Assembly: GCF_004359215.1 (NCBI RefSeq) | Contig: NC_090626.1 | Coordinates: forward strand, 10,005-74,004 | Length of the DNA stretch: 64,000 nt | Source: Bremia lactucae | Lineage: Eukaryota; Oomycota; Peronosporomycetes; Peronosporales; Peronosporaceae | Direction of reading: 5' to 3' | Shown here: piece after piece, positions 32,954-43,418 of the stretch | How positions within the stretch are numbered: position 1 is the first letter of the stretch | How the letters are laid out: each line of letters begins with the position of its first letter | Position numbers and translations under genes: made by a program | Notes under the pieces: model-generated | What the model was told of the DNA's origin: nothing | The model's database searches: none | The model's input: the letters and a program-made list of their open reading frames with translations, nothing else

Positions 32954-35029
32954 GACTAAAAATGCTGGTTTCGAGTCTTCTCATCGAGAACACTTTCGTC
33001 CATCGATGAGCTATTGAGATCCCGTTCGTTCTCAGGGAATACTATTGCCGGCCAACCATCGGTCTTGTTCGTTCTCAGGAAATGCTGTTGCCGACCGAAT
33101 ATCGGTTATGTCCTTGACTTTGCCACTACGCAAGTCACGCAAGAAACATTTCGATTCTAGCGTTGGTGATTTAGTTATCTTCGAAGTAACTTCGAAGGCG
33201 CTACTAGATCAAGTGTGTAAGCGCCTACACTGGTTCCTTGTCTACTAACACATTTATTTTTTTGTTTAAAACATTTCTCTAGATGTACATGGGAATTTTT
33301 AATCGCAGCTTTCTGGGGACTGATTCTTGCAAAATCTTAGAAGACTTATTCCCTCACGTTATATCTAGAGCGTATCCTCCCCAACTTCCTCGACCTGTGG
33401 TTGCGCAGCCGCAGCGTGATTCTTTGCGATCGACTCTATAGTCGATCTTGGATTTAGCATTGTCTCTATAGACAAACGTTTGAAATTCATTTGGATATTG
33501 CTTTCGAAGCATAAGATCCTTGTTTCGTACCACTCAACTTATTCGAATCGTCGAACTTCGCCGCTGCCTGTGATTGTGCACAGCCATCGGGATCTAACCC
33601 CACAGTGATATGGGAAATCACACTGACGTCTGGTGCGAAACAACTAAATTTCATGTAATGCCATCCCACTCACTCGTATAACACCCACACACTTGTGGAC
33701 ACATTAACACGTTCATTGGATGATCATCTGATGAACATTTAGCAGGAATCGTCACGGCTTGATACTTCCAGCTTGTGCGTGGCTTGTACTTTTTGAGCCA
33801 CGGTATCAAAGGATGACATCAAATTTGTCATCGAAATTTAGTTCGACGAAAGAATCATCGTACTGTGCACCTCTTAACAGTTATTGGATACCAACTACAT
33901 GTTTCTAAACTGTTTGTTGCTAGTCGGACTGTCATTTTCGTTAGAGGTATTTGCGAGGGGGGTGAGCGTACATTGCGTCTGCGATCTTCTAGCTATCGGC
34001 GTCGAATGAAGTTGTTCCACGCCCCACAAACCTTAGTGGCAGCTTGTTTGCCTTTTTGGTATGCAAGGTAATGGCGGTAACCTTATCACCAGGAGAAGTC
34101 ACACACGATGCTCGTATTATAGGAACAACGCTCGTCAGGCCTGAGAAAACCTCTTAATGTTGCTATACCAGTAGCCCCGTAATTTTCTAACGATCATCCT
34201 CACCGTTGATACCTCGCAACATTGTCGGATCCTATTATTTCGCTATACTTAGCGGGAGGTCGATCGTTTCGCTCAGTGTTTCTAGGCATGGGGTGTATAG
34301 GCGTAAGTGTCAACGTCACGCTTTACCTGCTTCAGCTCCTGGAGCTCTGCTCGAGCCCTAAATTTGGCACGTGGCGTCTCAATTTTTGTCTGAGCCGGGG
34401 CTTAAACCCATATACAACCGAACACATATGGGTCGTGAAGTTTGAGCCTTGAGGCCCAATATCGGCATTTCCGGCCAAGTTGGACGTGCCGAACTTCAAC
34501 TTCGTCGCATCGCCATCATGCTGCAAACCTTAATTGTACGTCCAGTTCGACGACCATTTGACAAGATGTCAATTTTGACTTCCTTGAACTCGGATGTACC
34601 AATGTTCAAGCTTGCGAAGCATCTCCAAAACTTTGACCCGCGAGCTGCATGTAAAAACTGTTTTCTCGACAGCCTCACCTGCTGAGCACCTCGTTATTAC
34701 AGAAGCTCTGTCTTTTGAGAGCCGCGCTAGAGAAGCAAATTAACTTATTTTCTCTGGTCGTGTCGAGCTCATGTTCGTTTAGCTCGGCGACAGCCAAATG
34801 CTGATCGTTTTTTGATAGAGCGAGCAATATTGCCTTAGCGGCAAGTCCGCCTACGGTCAAACTCGTCTTCTCGACTGCGTTCCATTCGAGGTCACTCGAT
34901 TGAGTGAACTTCTCACACTTAGGTGTTGAAGCCTTCTCAGGTGCATGGAAGCTTCATCTTTTACATCGAACATGTCCATATTGGATAGTACGCATGTGGT
35001 CGTTAAAAAGGCCTATAAAGTTTTACCAG
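32954..35029. other. Decayed repeat sequence without a recognisable gene
   Basis: Short open stretches exist on both strands (for example 34332-34526 minus and 33045-33248 plus) but none shows a motif I can name. The region probably represents the protease and gag part of E1, too eroded to read. Confidence 0.4.
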
Positions 35030-35470
35030 TGTAGGGCGCCTTTTGCTAGTTCTAGCTATACCTGCACTGATAACAGTAAAGGGAAAGTGCAGCCAAATAA
35101 AAAGAATATTTACACGACTTGCAGAGAAAGGCTTTAATTTAGTGAAACATTTCTAGCAAGTAAAGGTCAATAGTAAGAAGGCATATTATAAGGAAAATGT
35201 AAATCTATAATAAACATAATAATATTCTACGTATTGCAACCTTCTTTTAACTGACATAATAATAAGCTCAAGTTTATATTACAATTCATTGCTCACCGCC
35301 CATTCGCGGGGCTAGCAGCGATAGGAGGGTCAATTTGAAGATTTCACCAACCAATGACTAGAACTGTTCCTTTGCCGCTACAATATTACCGTGTAGGGTA
35401 ATATTGGAAACGCGAATGACCAGATAATACTTCCTTTTCTCCTCTTATAGGCATAATATTTTGAGTAAAG
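35030..35470 (+). repeat. LTR of the 53652/61190 gypsy family, degenerate
   Basis: Starts TGTAGGGCGCCTTTTGCTAG and contains the CTCACCGCCCATTCGCGGGG and CCAACCAATGACTAGAAC blocks seen in the other family members. No primer site or gag follows. Confidence 0.6.
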
Positions 35471-35672
35471 GACGCTCATTTCAAATGCGACGATAGCAAC
35501 AATTAAAGCTCGCAACAAGCTCATGTGCACTGTTTGATATGATCGAGAAAGGTTTGCAAATTGAATTACAATGCGTCAAAAGGTGCAAGACCGCCTTTAA
35601 TCGATTAAACGTATTGAACACTATGTTAGCCAACAATTATGCATGCAACCTTTGGCTCGTATTTAATAGTTT

Positions 35673-36150
35673 ATTTAGCAGAGCTAACTTGCTCTTAAAG
35701 TCAGAGGAACACCTTAAAGTCAGACAGTAAACTCAGACACTACTCTATGGAATTAAGAAATTTAACAATCAACTAAGTTGTACAAGTTCGTACAGCTTAG
35801 TGAATTCTAGTTCAAGGGACTCGATCGTTAGTAGAACCAAGTGGCAGCTACTGCCGAGAGTATATACATTGGAAAGGCTTGTTACTATTGCTGATCACAG
35901 AGCAAGCCTCAGGAAAGCACTATAGACTTTATAATCAAAATGGAACTGAAATTTATTTAAATTGAAATTATGAATCTTACCCTAATTACATTGAAAATAG
36001 ATGTAGGCCACCAGATGAGTACCACTCCAATTACCATTATAAATGTGGTTTTATTGATAAAGCCTATTCTAAAAAGAAGATAGGGTAATGAATCCATTAT
36101 GTGAAATGTACCATATCAGCGGTATACCAACCAAAGTGTGCCCCATAACA
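35673..36150 (-). repeat. 3' LTR of E2
   Basis: Aligns with 41080-41536 through blocks such as AGTAGAACCAAGTGGCAGCT, AAATTTAAATTATRAAT and GATAGGGTAAT. Ends were set by comparison with the 5' LTR and are approximate. Confidence 0.65.
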
Positions 36151-36159
36151 CCCTCATCA

Positions 36160-36640
36160 GACTGATGACTCTAAGCGTCGACAATCGCACACATTTCCTT
36201 TTTGAGTGTTCACGTCCTCTTGTCTTATGCCTTCCAAGCCAGGGTCACCGACCGTTTTTGCTTTCTTGGATGACAGAAGGATGGTCCCTTTCAAGTATAA
36301 TCTACCGTCTGAGGAGGAGGGTGAGAAACCCAACACAAGCACGCACCAGCGTGAATAGAAGTCTTAAAAGCTCCCAATCCGTTTTCAGAACGTGGGTGTA
36401 GCGAATGCTTTCTCCGCCTTGCGCGGAATACCGGGCCTGGGTGTCAATATTATAACAAACCCGCTCGATGAAGAGCAAGAGCAGGCCATCTCAGGGAGGA
36501 GCGAGCTCATAGTCGGATTGCGAACCTTGTAAAGGCAAAAGCTCACAGTGAAATTAGATTCCCACCACTTAGTGTGGAAAAGCGCCTTCAGAGGTCGTTC
36601 GTCGTAAGCCGTGTACCTGTGCTGCAGAACCAAGGCGACC
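36160..36640 (+). pseudogene. Antisense accessory frame of E2
   Basis: Between the end of pol and the 3' LTR, on the strand opposite to gag and pol, frames read FLDDRRMVPFKYNLPSEEE (about 36265), then NVGVANAFSALRGIPGLG and ITNPLDEEQEQAISG (36440-36485). The same blocks occur at 12202-12616. No known domain is recognised. Two stops lie between the halves, so this copy is dead, but conservation of residues between two diverged copies suggests it once coded for protein. Confidence 0.5.
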
Positions 36641-37149
36641 ACGCCGAGCGTGCAGCTCTAAATGAGCAATACCTGACCCTCGTAGTCATGACGTCTCGTC
36701 AGTATTCATCACGTCTACGCAGACAAGCACGTGTTGCCTCTGTGGCCTCTATAAGACTCAATCCAAACGAGTCGAAATCCGAAAATGAGGATACATCTGT
36801 AAAATAAGTCCACCGGGTCAGTCTCCTTACAAATTTATGTTCTTAGCGACTCTGTCGATGTGGTTGATAAACGCTTAGAGCGAAAATTCCGTTTTGAATT
36901 TGCGAAATTGAAGGCCAAATGCTAATTAAGCGCGGCATATCGACCGCAACACGATTTACGGACCATCCAGCACTCTCGTGCTTCGTTTGCTCACGCAACC
37001 GTGTATCCAAGCCACTTTGAGGCTGATAATCCATCAAATCTCACCTCTCTTGGTGGGAAGCGTCGATCAACGCAAGTTGACCATCAGCTCGGCGCTATAA
37101 AAAGGTCAACGACATACGGGAAATCTTGCCGAAGAGGAACGTACTCCAA

Positions 37150-37750
37150 CGAATTTTTCGATGGGGGGCAGCCAAAGCATTCTGCTTTTCTGGCGTATAA
37201 TTTACTTTAAAGTTGTATTCCGCGCAGAAAGAAAGCCATCGAGCCCTTCTCTGTCAAAAATGAGGCGACTTAGTCGCTATGCGTAAAGACGCATGATCTG
37301 TATAGATTGCAAAAGGCTGATAGCTAAGCAGATGTACATTGAATTTGACAAGAGCATACTTCATGACAAGTATTTTTTTGTCGTCAACACAACAATTATT
37401 TTCCCAGCTTTAGGCTGTCTCGACTCGAACGCAATTACGCGTTCCCGTCCTTCTTCATCTGATTGTAACAGAGCACTGCCTATGACATAATTTAAAGCGT
37501 CACAGACGACACTTAAAAGCCGATTTGGATTTGGCAGGGTAAAAATCGGAGCATAAATACTGCTTCAAAATCATCATTTCATTTCGATGATTTCAGCACC
37601 AATCATTATCTATTTTCAGAAGGTTGGATAATGGCCGGACCATATCGGCGTAATTTTCCTGTACTTGATCATGTAGTTGGCTAGGCCTAGCCACTTACAT
37701 AAGTCCTTTGGGATTTTAAGAACCTGCCAATCGACCATGGGTGTTACCTT
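37150..37750 (-). pseudogene. E2 RT C-terminus and RNase H
   Basis: Minus strand: PMVDWQVLKIPKDLCKWLGL (37740-37680) is the RT thumb/connection, and AIYTDHASLRIATKSPHF with RARWLSFCAEYNFKVNY (37320-37200) is RNase H. Both are broken by stops. Confidence 0.75.
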
Positions 37751-37754
37751 GGCA

Positions 37755-38182
37755 GGATAACGTCCTTGAAAGGACATTTTTGAGAGCAATATAGTGTAAT
37801 GTACAATGTACAGTACGCTCGAGTTAGTTGACGGTTTTCATCTGCTGTTCATGCGAGGTAGTGGCTTCCTGTTTACAGTTGCTAGCACCCGAAGCTGCAT
37901 GCTATAGGAGAGGTTGGTAATGCCGCAAGGGCTTCCAAAAGCCCCGGCTACTTTAACCGTCTATTGACGCAACTGTTCCACCCTCATAGAGGTTATACAA
38001 AGACTTACCTCGATTATAATTTCGTCCGCAGCTGTGTAGAACAGGATCGATCAGATGTGGAGAACCACATCGTTCACTTACGAGCTGTGCTCGAATGCAT
38101 GCGCACAAGTAGATTTTATGTCAACGCTTCGAAATGCAACTTCGGTGCAGAAGAAATTTCGTTTCTAGACTGCTTCATTGCT
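37755..38182 (+). pseudogene. E2 reverse-transcriptase core on the opposite strand
   Basis: The plus strand reads the RT core: CTMYSTLELVDGFHLLFMRG, LVMPQGLPKAPATL, the active-site region TYLDYNFV (YxDD-type strand degraded to YLDY) and a long C-terminal block (HLRAVLECMRTSRFYVNASK, then GCFIAG-like end). On its right, minus-strand RT stops at YNKLNTDTMPA; on its left, minus-strand RT resumes just where this block ends. It is therefore an inverted segment of the same gene. Confidence 0.75.
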
Positions 38183-38480
38183 GGCATGGTATCAGTATTA
38201 AGCTTGTTATAACCATAAACAATACGCTATTTTACTATTTGACTTCTTGACGCAAATTACGGCGTTGAATGGGACGATTTACTGTTACGTACCATTCTAG
38301 CATCGTGCTTCGCACTTAATAAATTGACAATGACGTCGCACTGTTCCTTTGGTAAAGGTCACTGTCCTGTAACTAAATGTTTGGTTTTGGATACCAAGTC
38401 AATTTCAAGACGTACACCTCTATTCGGGGGTAAAACAGACGGTGGGTCTTGACATACTGCGTCTTAATATTCCTTTATTA
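38183..38480 (-). pseudogene. E2 RT N-terminus
   Basis: Minus strand, from about 38425: EVDLVSKTKHLVTGQ, then PLPKEQCDVIVNLLSAKHDA, RNSKSSHSTP and RIVYGYNKLN, the start of a gypsy RT (motif HEIDL...KYCVTRQWPLP). It stops at the inversion breakpoint near 38182. Confidence 0.75.
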
Positions 38481-39389
38481 AGGAAAAGAAGGATCCGAGG
38501 GATCCTTAAGGATCAACGCGCCACTCCGTGCACTTACTGCCGCCTTCGTATCATCAAGGGCAGCTTCATCCAGAAGTGATGATGAGTTTAACGCAGCGTT
38601 TGGTCGAATAACCACCATCTCGGATAAGTCACCAGCCCATAAGACCTGGCTGAACTTATCAACATTACATTTCATTTAAGCTCTTTAATGAGCATATAAC
38701 GAAGGGATTGCTATAAGGCTAACTTCTCCCTCGATGTTACCAGTCACATCATTTACAAGCGTATGCAACTGCTCGCTAGTATCACTTTGTACGCTTCGCG
38801 TCTCTGTTGTCTCGGTGTCGAGACAATATGCCTCTTAGAGGCCGGAACATCCACGTTCCCACATTCTCCAGGTATCTCAACCCTTTATTTGCTCTGTACC
38901 AGAGCTGGTGTCCATTCCGACATTCGACGAGGAGTCATGTAACTTAAATTCCTTATCCAGTGATCGTTTAAGTGTGCACCGTCGAGTGACACTCGTTGCG
39001 ATTACGAATCAGTAAATGCTAAAGCATTGTGGGCCTAGGGCCGAGTCATCAAGGGTGTATTATTCCTGAGACACGTGGAGTGGCACGTCTAAGTCCACCG
39101 AGTGTGGTCGGCCGAGGTAGCACCATCATGAGTGTCAGTCGTGAAACTATTGGCAATTTGCCAAAGCATTCCGGGTCAGACGCTTCTAAAGTACGTGCCG
39201 TTCCACCCCCTTTTACTGGGCCAGGCGGCAAAATTAGTTTCTCAACATTGCGATATATTAACTCAGACATTCTAATGTCTAACACATTGATGGATTCTGT
39301 TTATGCTCACGCCAATAACGTTTCTGTTGTCTAGCGAAGGTGGGTTCATGACTCTCCAAAACGTTGCTGGGAACATTGCGCGTTGCGGC

Positions 39390-39686
39390 TTAGATCTTAG
39401 ACCTCCAATCAATCCATGGCTCATGACGTTCATGCCAAGCCATACCAAGGATGAGATCATGTCTCGAATCCAGATCAAGGACGAGACAGCGTTTCATACT
39501 GTCTAAGTCCAGAAATTTAATACCTAAGCATAAAGGAACTTTAACTACGGTGACACGACTCCCAGTCGCTAAGCGAACTGTAATCGAATCACTTTCATGC
39601 GCTTTTAAGTGCTTCAGCATATCGCTCATTCTTTTGATGGGATCGACATCGAGCATAATTGCAAACGCTCCTGAATCATTTGGCAA
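39390..39686 (-). pseudogene. E2 aspartic protease
   Basis: A 98-codon minus-strand frame holds the C-terminal half of a gypsy protease: RVTVVKVPLCLGIKFLDLDS and LVLDLDSRHDLILGMAWHE, followed by PWIDWRSK. The catalytic DSGA end is not in this frame. Further upstream, 39049-39285 may be the following linker. 38700-39048 shows nothing nameable. Confidence 0.7.
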
Positions 39687-40129
39687 TGGCTTATTGAAGC
39701 TTTAACAGTCACATTCGCGATAACAAGCCGGCTTCGCATTTACGCCCACGCTATTAAGCACGAAGCTCTTTAAGGGTAGGCTCTGTTGACCTTTGCCTCC
39801 TAGAGGTTCACAAAGCCTAGTTCTACCGCACAAGGGTACCCCGCCCCTAGTATGTATCCCGCACTGTACCAGGTTCTATTAAGTGGTGGGATTATTGCTG
39901 TTTCGAGCTTTGTGCGCGTTGCGAAAGGGATTAGTCGGGCGTAAGTGTTTCATTCTCCACACATGTAATATCTAGGAATGTTCTTGTGCTGTTCTACAGC
40001 TTAAAGATCTTCTTCATTCTCCTCAACAAGGCTTAGATCCATGGGTTCCGGTCCATAAAAAGAATTTGATGTGCTTAAAGATAGTGTACGGTAAATAACG
40101 TACTGACACAAGCGGACTTAAGGTCGAAT

Positions 40130-40700
40130 TCAGCGCGAAGTGCTATGACAACCGCTTCTTCATAAGTAGCGGGTTGGAATCGGTAAAATTTCGCCCAAGC
40201 AACGCCCTCATTGTGACTTCCCATGAAGACGGTTACTAAAATCGCTTTGCACTAGGTCTTGATGCATGGGGGCAATAAGAGTTCCCAAACTGCTGACGTA
40301 GTCCCCTAGGGTTCGTTCACGAAATGCCAATAGTCGTAATTGCGCACGGAAAACCGGTGCAAAACGCTAGTCATCTGCTTCTTAAGATAATCCGACGTGG
40401 GAAGAGCGTCATTTATAGATGCGCTGCACGTGAGTGCCCACTCCATGGCTCTACTACCGAGCTTAGAGTTTTTGTCGTTCTTTCGAGAACATGGCAGAGA
40501 TTATGTACATCTCCACTTGCTTGATCCTAAAAGAAGGTTTTCTCCCTCTTTACCCGCATATGTCTTCACATTGCCAACTTCAGGACGAGCCGGTACAGGT
40601 ACAGAGATGTACCGAGTGGTATAGATGCCTTTATGGGGTCCTGGACCTGTCCGATAAGAGAGGATATCGTACTGCATAAAGGCTTCAAGCCTTGCATCTA
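40130..40700 (-). pseudogene. E2 gag remnant
   Basis: This stretch aligns base for base in blocks with the gag at 28350-28985 (for example AAAAGTAGCGGGT and the AATAAGAGTTC region) but has no open frame longer than about 60 codons. It lies at the expected gag position downstream of the 5' LTR. Confidence 0.6.
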
Positions 40701-41079
40701 GAAGCTTTGGTCCCTGGGATATAATAAACGCATTGTGTTTCAGCTCGAAAAAGGTTTTGAGCTTTTCAAACGCTGCACGTATCGCCCCTGTAAGCTCCGA
40801 TTAAATTCCCATTTCAGCAGATTCATGGTCTCATAAAGACTCAGGCGTAAATTTACAATGAGTGATGCAGTGCGCGTTGAGATGCTTATGCGAATAATCG
40901 AGCACCCTGCAGCTTAATTTCCTGATAACCGACGTCTTCAACGCCTTCAAACATGTGTTCGACCGGCATTTTCACCTCCATCTCGTCCCCTGGGATCTCT
41001 TCATCCTCAATGTCGCGATGACCCGCGTCGTCGTACTCCATGTCATCCATCTTACTGCTTTCACTCAAATGCTACCAGA

Positions 41080-41536
41080 TGTAGCGGAGCTAACTAACTC
41101 CTTCAAGTCAGAGAAAGACTTCAAACTCAGAGCGTTACTTAGTTTGATGGAACCAAGAAATTAAACAATTAAGTAGGTTCGGCAAGCTTGTAGAGATGAG
41201 TGTATCCTTGTTCACGGGACTCGTTGTATAGCAGAACCAAGTGGCAGCTAACGCCCGAGAGTTTATACCTTAAAATAGCTTATTACTATCGCTGATCTCA
41301 GCGCAAGAGACACTTTGAGATCAAAACGTAAATCGAACTTTATCTAAATTTAAATTATAAATATTACCGTAATTACATAGAAATAGATTTAGGTCACCAG
41401 ATAAATACCTGGTGGCGACCCTTTTAAATAACCACTTTGAATGCTTTTTACTATTTGAAATTGAAAAGAGGGTAATTGACCCATAATGTCCAGATAAAAG
41501 AGAAAATACCCGAATAAATGACACTAAAGGAAAACA
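41080..41536 (-). repeat. 5' LTR of E2 with primer-binding site
   Basis: On the minus strand the LTR ends in GCTACA; two bases later TGGTAGCATTTGAGTG (41062-41077) is the primer site, nearly the same as in E3. The LTR start was placed at TGTTTTCC (41536) by comparison with the other copy. Confidence 0.65.
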
Positions 41537-42088
41537 CAATGCACTTTCAGTCCGCTGCGGAGCACTTGCAAGCGAGAGAACCTACCGGTACTTTAAGCTT
41601 CGTGGGGATCACCCCGCTTCATTTATCCGTCTAAACGCGTTAAAATCCCGCCTATGTGAGCAATAAAACTCTAATGGGGTGCAACTCAATGTAAATAAGC
41701 CCGCCGCAAACTGTTCAAAGAAACTTATATCTTCACATGTAAATTGTCGCACGATATATGCTCATTTAGTAAGTAATATCAGGTTTATTGCATTTATGCG
41801 TGCCCATTTCACCATTACTTGGTGACATATATTACTCTTGCACATGCGTGCAGAATGCAGCCGCTGAACAAGCTAATATATTCCTTAAGAGTGTTTAAGA
41901 ATGGAAAAGTGTCCTTTAAAAGTTTTTTTTATCTCTGCGATAGGTTTTTATCTGGCTCTAATTATTGCCAATTGTCGGCAACGATACTCCCCGCCGCAAG
42001 CTTAAAAGATGTAGCCCCAGCATTAAGAATTAAATTTCAGATCACGTGGCCCTGGCTCTCGAAATATATGACGGGACTCGATCCTTTT
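41537..42088. other. Spacer upstream of the small secreted-protein gene
   Basis: AT-rich. An open frame at 41819-42190 overlaps the promoter and the start of the next gene in another frame and has no recognisable features, so I treat it as chance. Confidence 0.5.
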
Positions 42089-42104
42089 GCTCATTCGGCC
42101 ATTC
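42089..42104 (+). promoter_or_regulatory. Oomycete core promoter (Inr), perfect match
   Basis: GCTCATTCGGCCATTC fits the published Phytophthora initiator consensus GCTCATTYBNNNWTTY at all 16 positions. It lies 40 bp before an ATG, a normal leader length in these organisms. Confidence 0.8.
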
Positions 42105-42143
42105 GTCCCCTTCCACAAGCAACACTCGGCCTGGACGCAACGA

Positions 42144-42605
42144 ATGCTTTACTCGGCGCTATCCGTCTTCGCTGCCCTTGCACTTGGTGACGCAACTGCC
42201 ACAACGATATTAGGAACACTCCAAACCGGCCCAGACACTGGTGCGAGTGTTGTCTCGAGACGGCTCCCGAATATCGGCGCTGCTCAAATTGTGGCGGAAG
42301 CCTTCGAGGACGGGAAGCTGCTGGATATATTCGAAAAAGTTTAACTTAAGACTGAAGAAGGAACGTCGTCAAAGTTTTCTAAAGCGTTCGACGATGCTCA
42401 TCACAAAAAAAAGAAAAAAGAAGCTAATTATTTGCTTCATCGTCACCTGGGACAACTTGAAGTACTTGAAGTTTTGGAAAAGGACCAAGCTGTCCTTTCG
42501 TTGATGGAGAAATACTACGGAATACCAGCAGTGTGCAGATACGATGACAAGCTCAACTCAGCTAACTTTGACGGCGCTCGAAACTTTGAAGAGGCATTGT
42601 TTTAA
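42144..42605 (+). pseudogene. Small secreted protein, candidate effector, interrupted by one in-frame stop
   Basis: The ATG at 42144 opens a clear signal peptide (MLYSALSVFAALALGDATA) and a mature region with SRRLPNIGAAQIV. A TAA at 42342 ends the frame after 66 codons, but the same frame stays open for another 86 codons to 42605 with well-ordered protein-like sequence (FSKAFDDAH, a Lys run, YLLHRHLGQLEVLEVLEKDQ, RYDDKLNSANFDGARNF). Size, signal peptide and promoter fit an oomycete secreted effector; the SRRLP stretch only faintly recalls an RxLR motif, so class is unproven. It may be a recent pseudogene, a short 66-residue product, or carry an unseen intron. It sits between two gypsy elements, a usual setting for effector genes. 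Confidence 0.6.
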
Positions 42606-42756
42606 AGTTTGGAGGTGGACGGCGGCTCTATCCTCTCGGCAGCCGAAATATATTTCTAAAGAAGACTGAAGTTACTGTGAGGATACGTTACAATTTTTTG
42701 AAAGGGTTGCTGACGCGTTACGCCCTCCAGATATGTGAAACAAGTAAAGCAGGTGC

Positions 42757-43291
42757 TGTAGGCAGGTACGTCGTAATGTGGCCACGCTCTACTTAAACAC
42801 ACACCCTAGCACAGCGAGGAAGCGGTTAAACCAGCCTCTCTTGCGTGCACTGAGGTAGTTGTGGTGGGCGCCTTAGCGAGCTCACCCAAAGCACTAAGTA
42901 CTCAAGTAAAATGTCGTCACGGGAGCGGTAATCCGGCTCCTCGTGCGCACTTACTAAGTAGAAAGTAGTTTTCAGACTATTTTATATTTTATCGCATTAA
43001 ATATAAATTCCTATTTTTACCAATCAAAAATGTCATCTCTGTAGATATCACTGATATGTATTGCGAGCATATCTTTCTTGATACCACGCGTAACGGATGA
43101 CGCCAGGCGTCAATCCTCTTAATGTGAATTCACCTATGTGCATCATATACACAAAAGTTAGTCACAAATGTGAATCACACTCTAGTGGTGGGTCTAATTA
43201 CTTTATCTAAGTAATTAAGCATCCGCTTAACTACGCCAAGTGTACTTAACAGGGACTGTGTAACATTATAGCAACTTTAGCACGTTTTACA
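42757..43291 (-). repeat. 3' LTR of E3 with polypurine tract
   Basis: 535 bp, TGTAGG...TTACA in plus-strand reading. On the minus strand AAGGGGGGA (43292-43300) lies directly upstream, the expected polypurine tract. Confidence 0.88.
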
Positions 43292-43418
43292 TCCCCCCTT
43301 AAATAACGAATTTACATTTTAAATTCGTCAAAGAGGAGCGAGGAACTGCGAGCAGCTTTACGCGCCGCTAGTCCACTCAATAATTCTAGCGACCTGTGTT
43401 TCATACACGGCGCCAAAG

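Larger units (their letters stand above)
35673..41536 (-). mobile_element. Ty3/gypsy element E2, both LTRs, heavily mutated
   Basis: The 5' LTR is 41080-41536 and the 3' LTR 35673-36150. Between them on the minus strand lie gag (40700-40130), protease (39686-39390), RT N-terminus (38480-38183), RT C-terminus and RNase H (37750-37150); the RT core is on the plus strand and an accessory frame is antisense at 36160-36640. The LTRs differ at many positions, so the insertion is old. No convincing target-site duplication remains. Confidence 0.8.

Noticed and set aside
41819..42190. 123-codon frame upstream of the secreted-protein gene
   Set aside because: It overlaps the core promoter and the real start in another frame, and has no signal peptide or motif of its own.
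42144..42344. Confident RxLR effector
   Set aside because: The signal peptide is clear but there is no true RxLR; SRRLP is too weak to assign the class.
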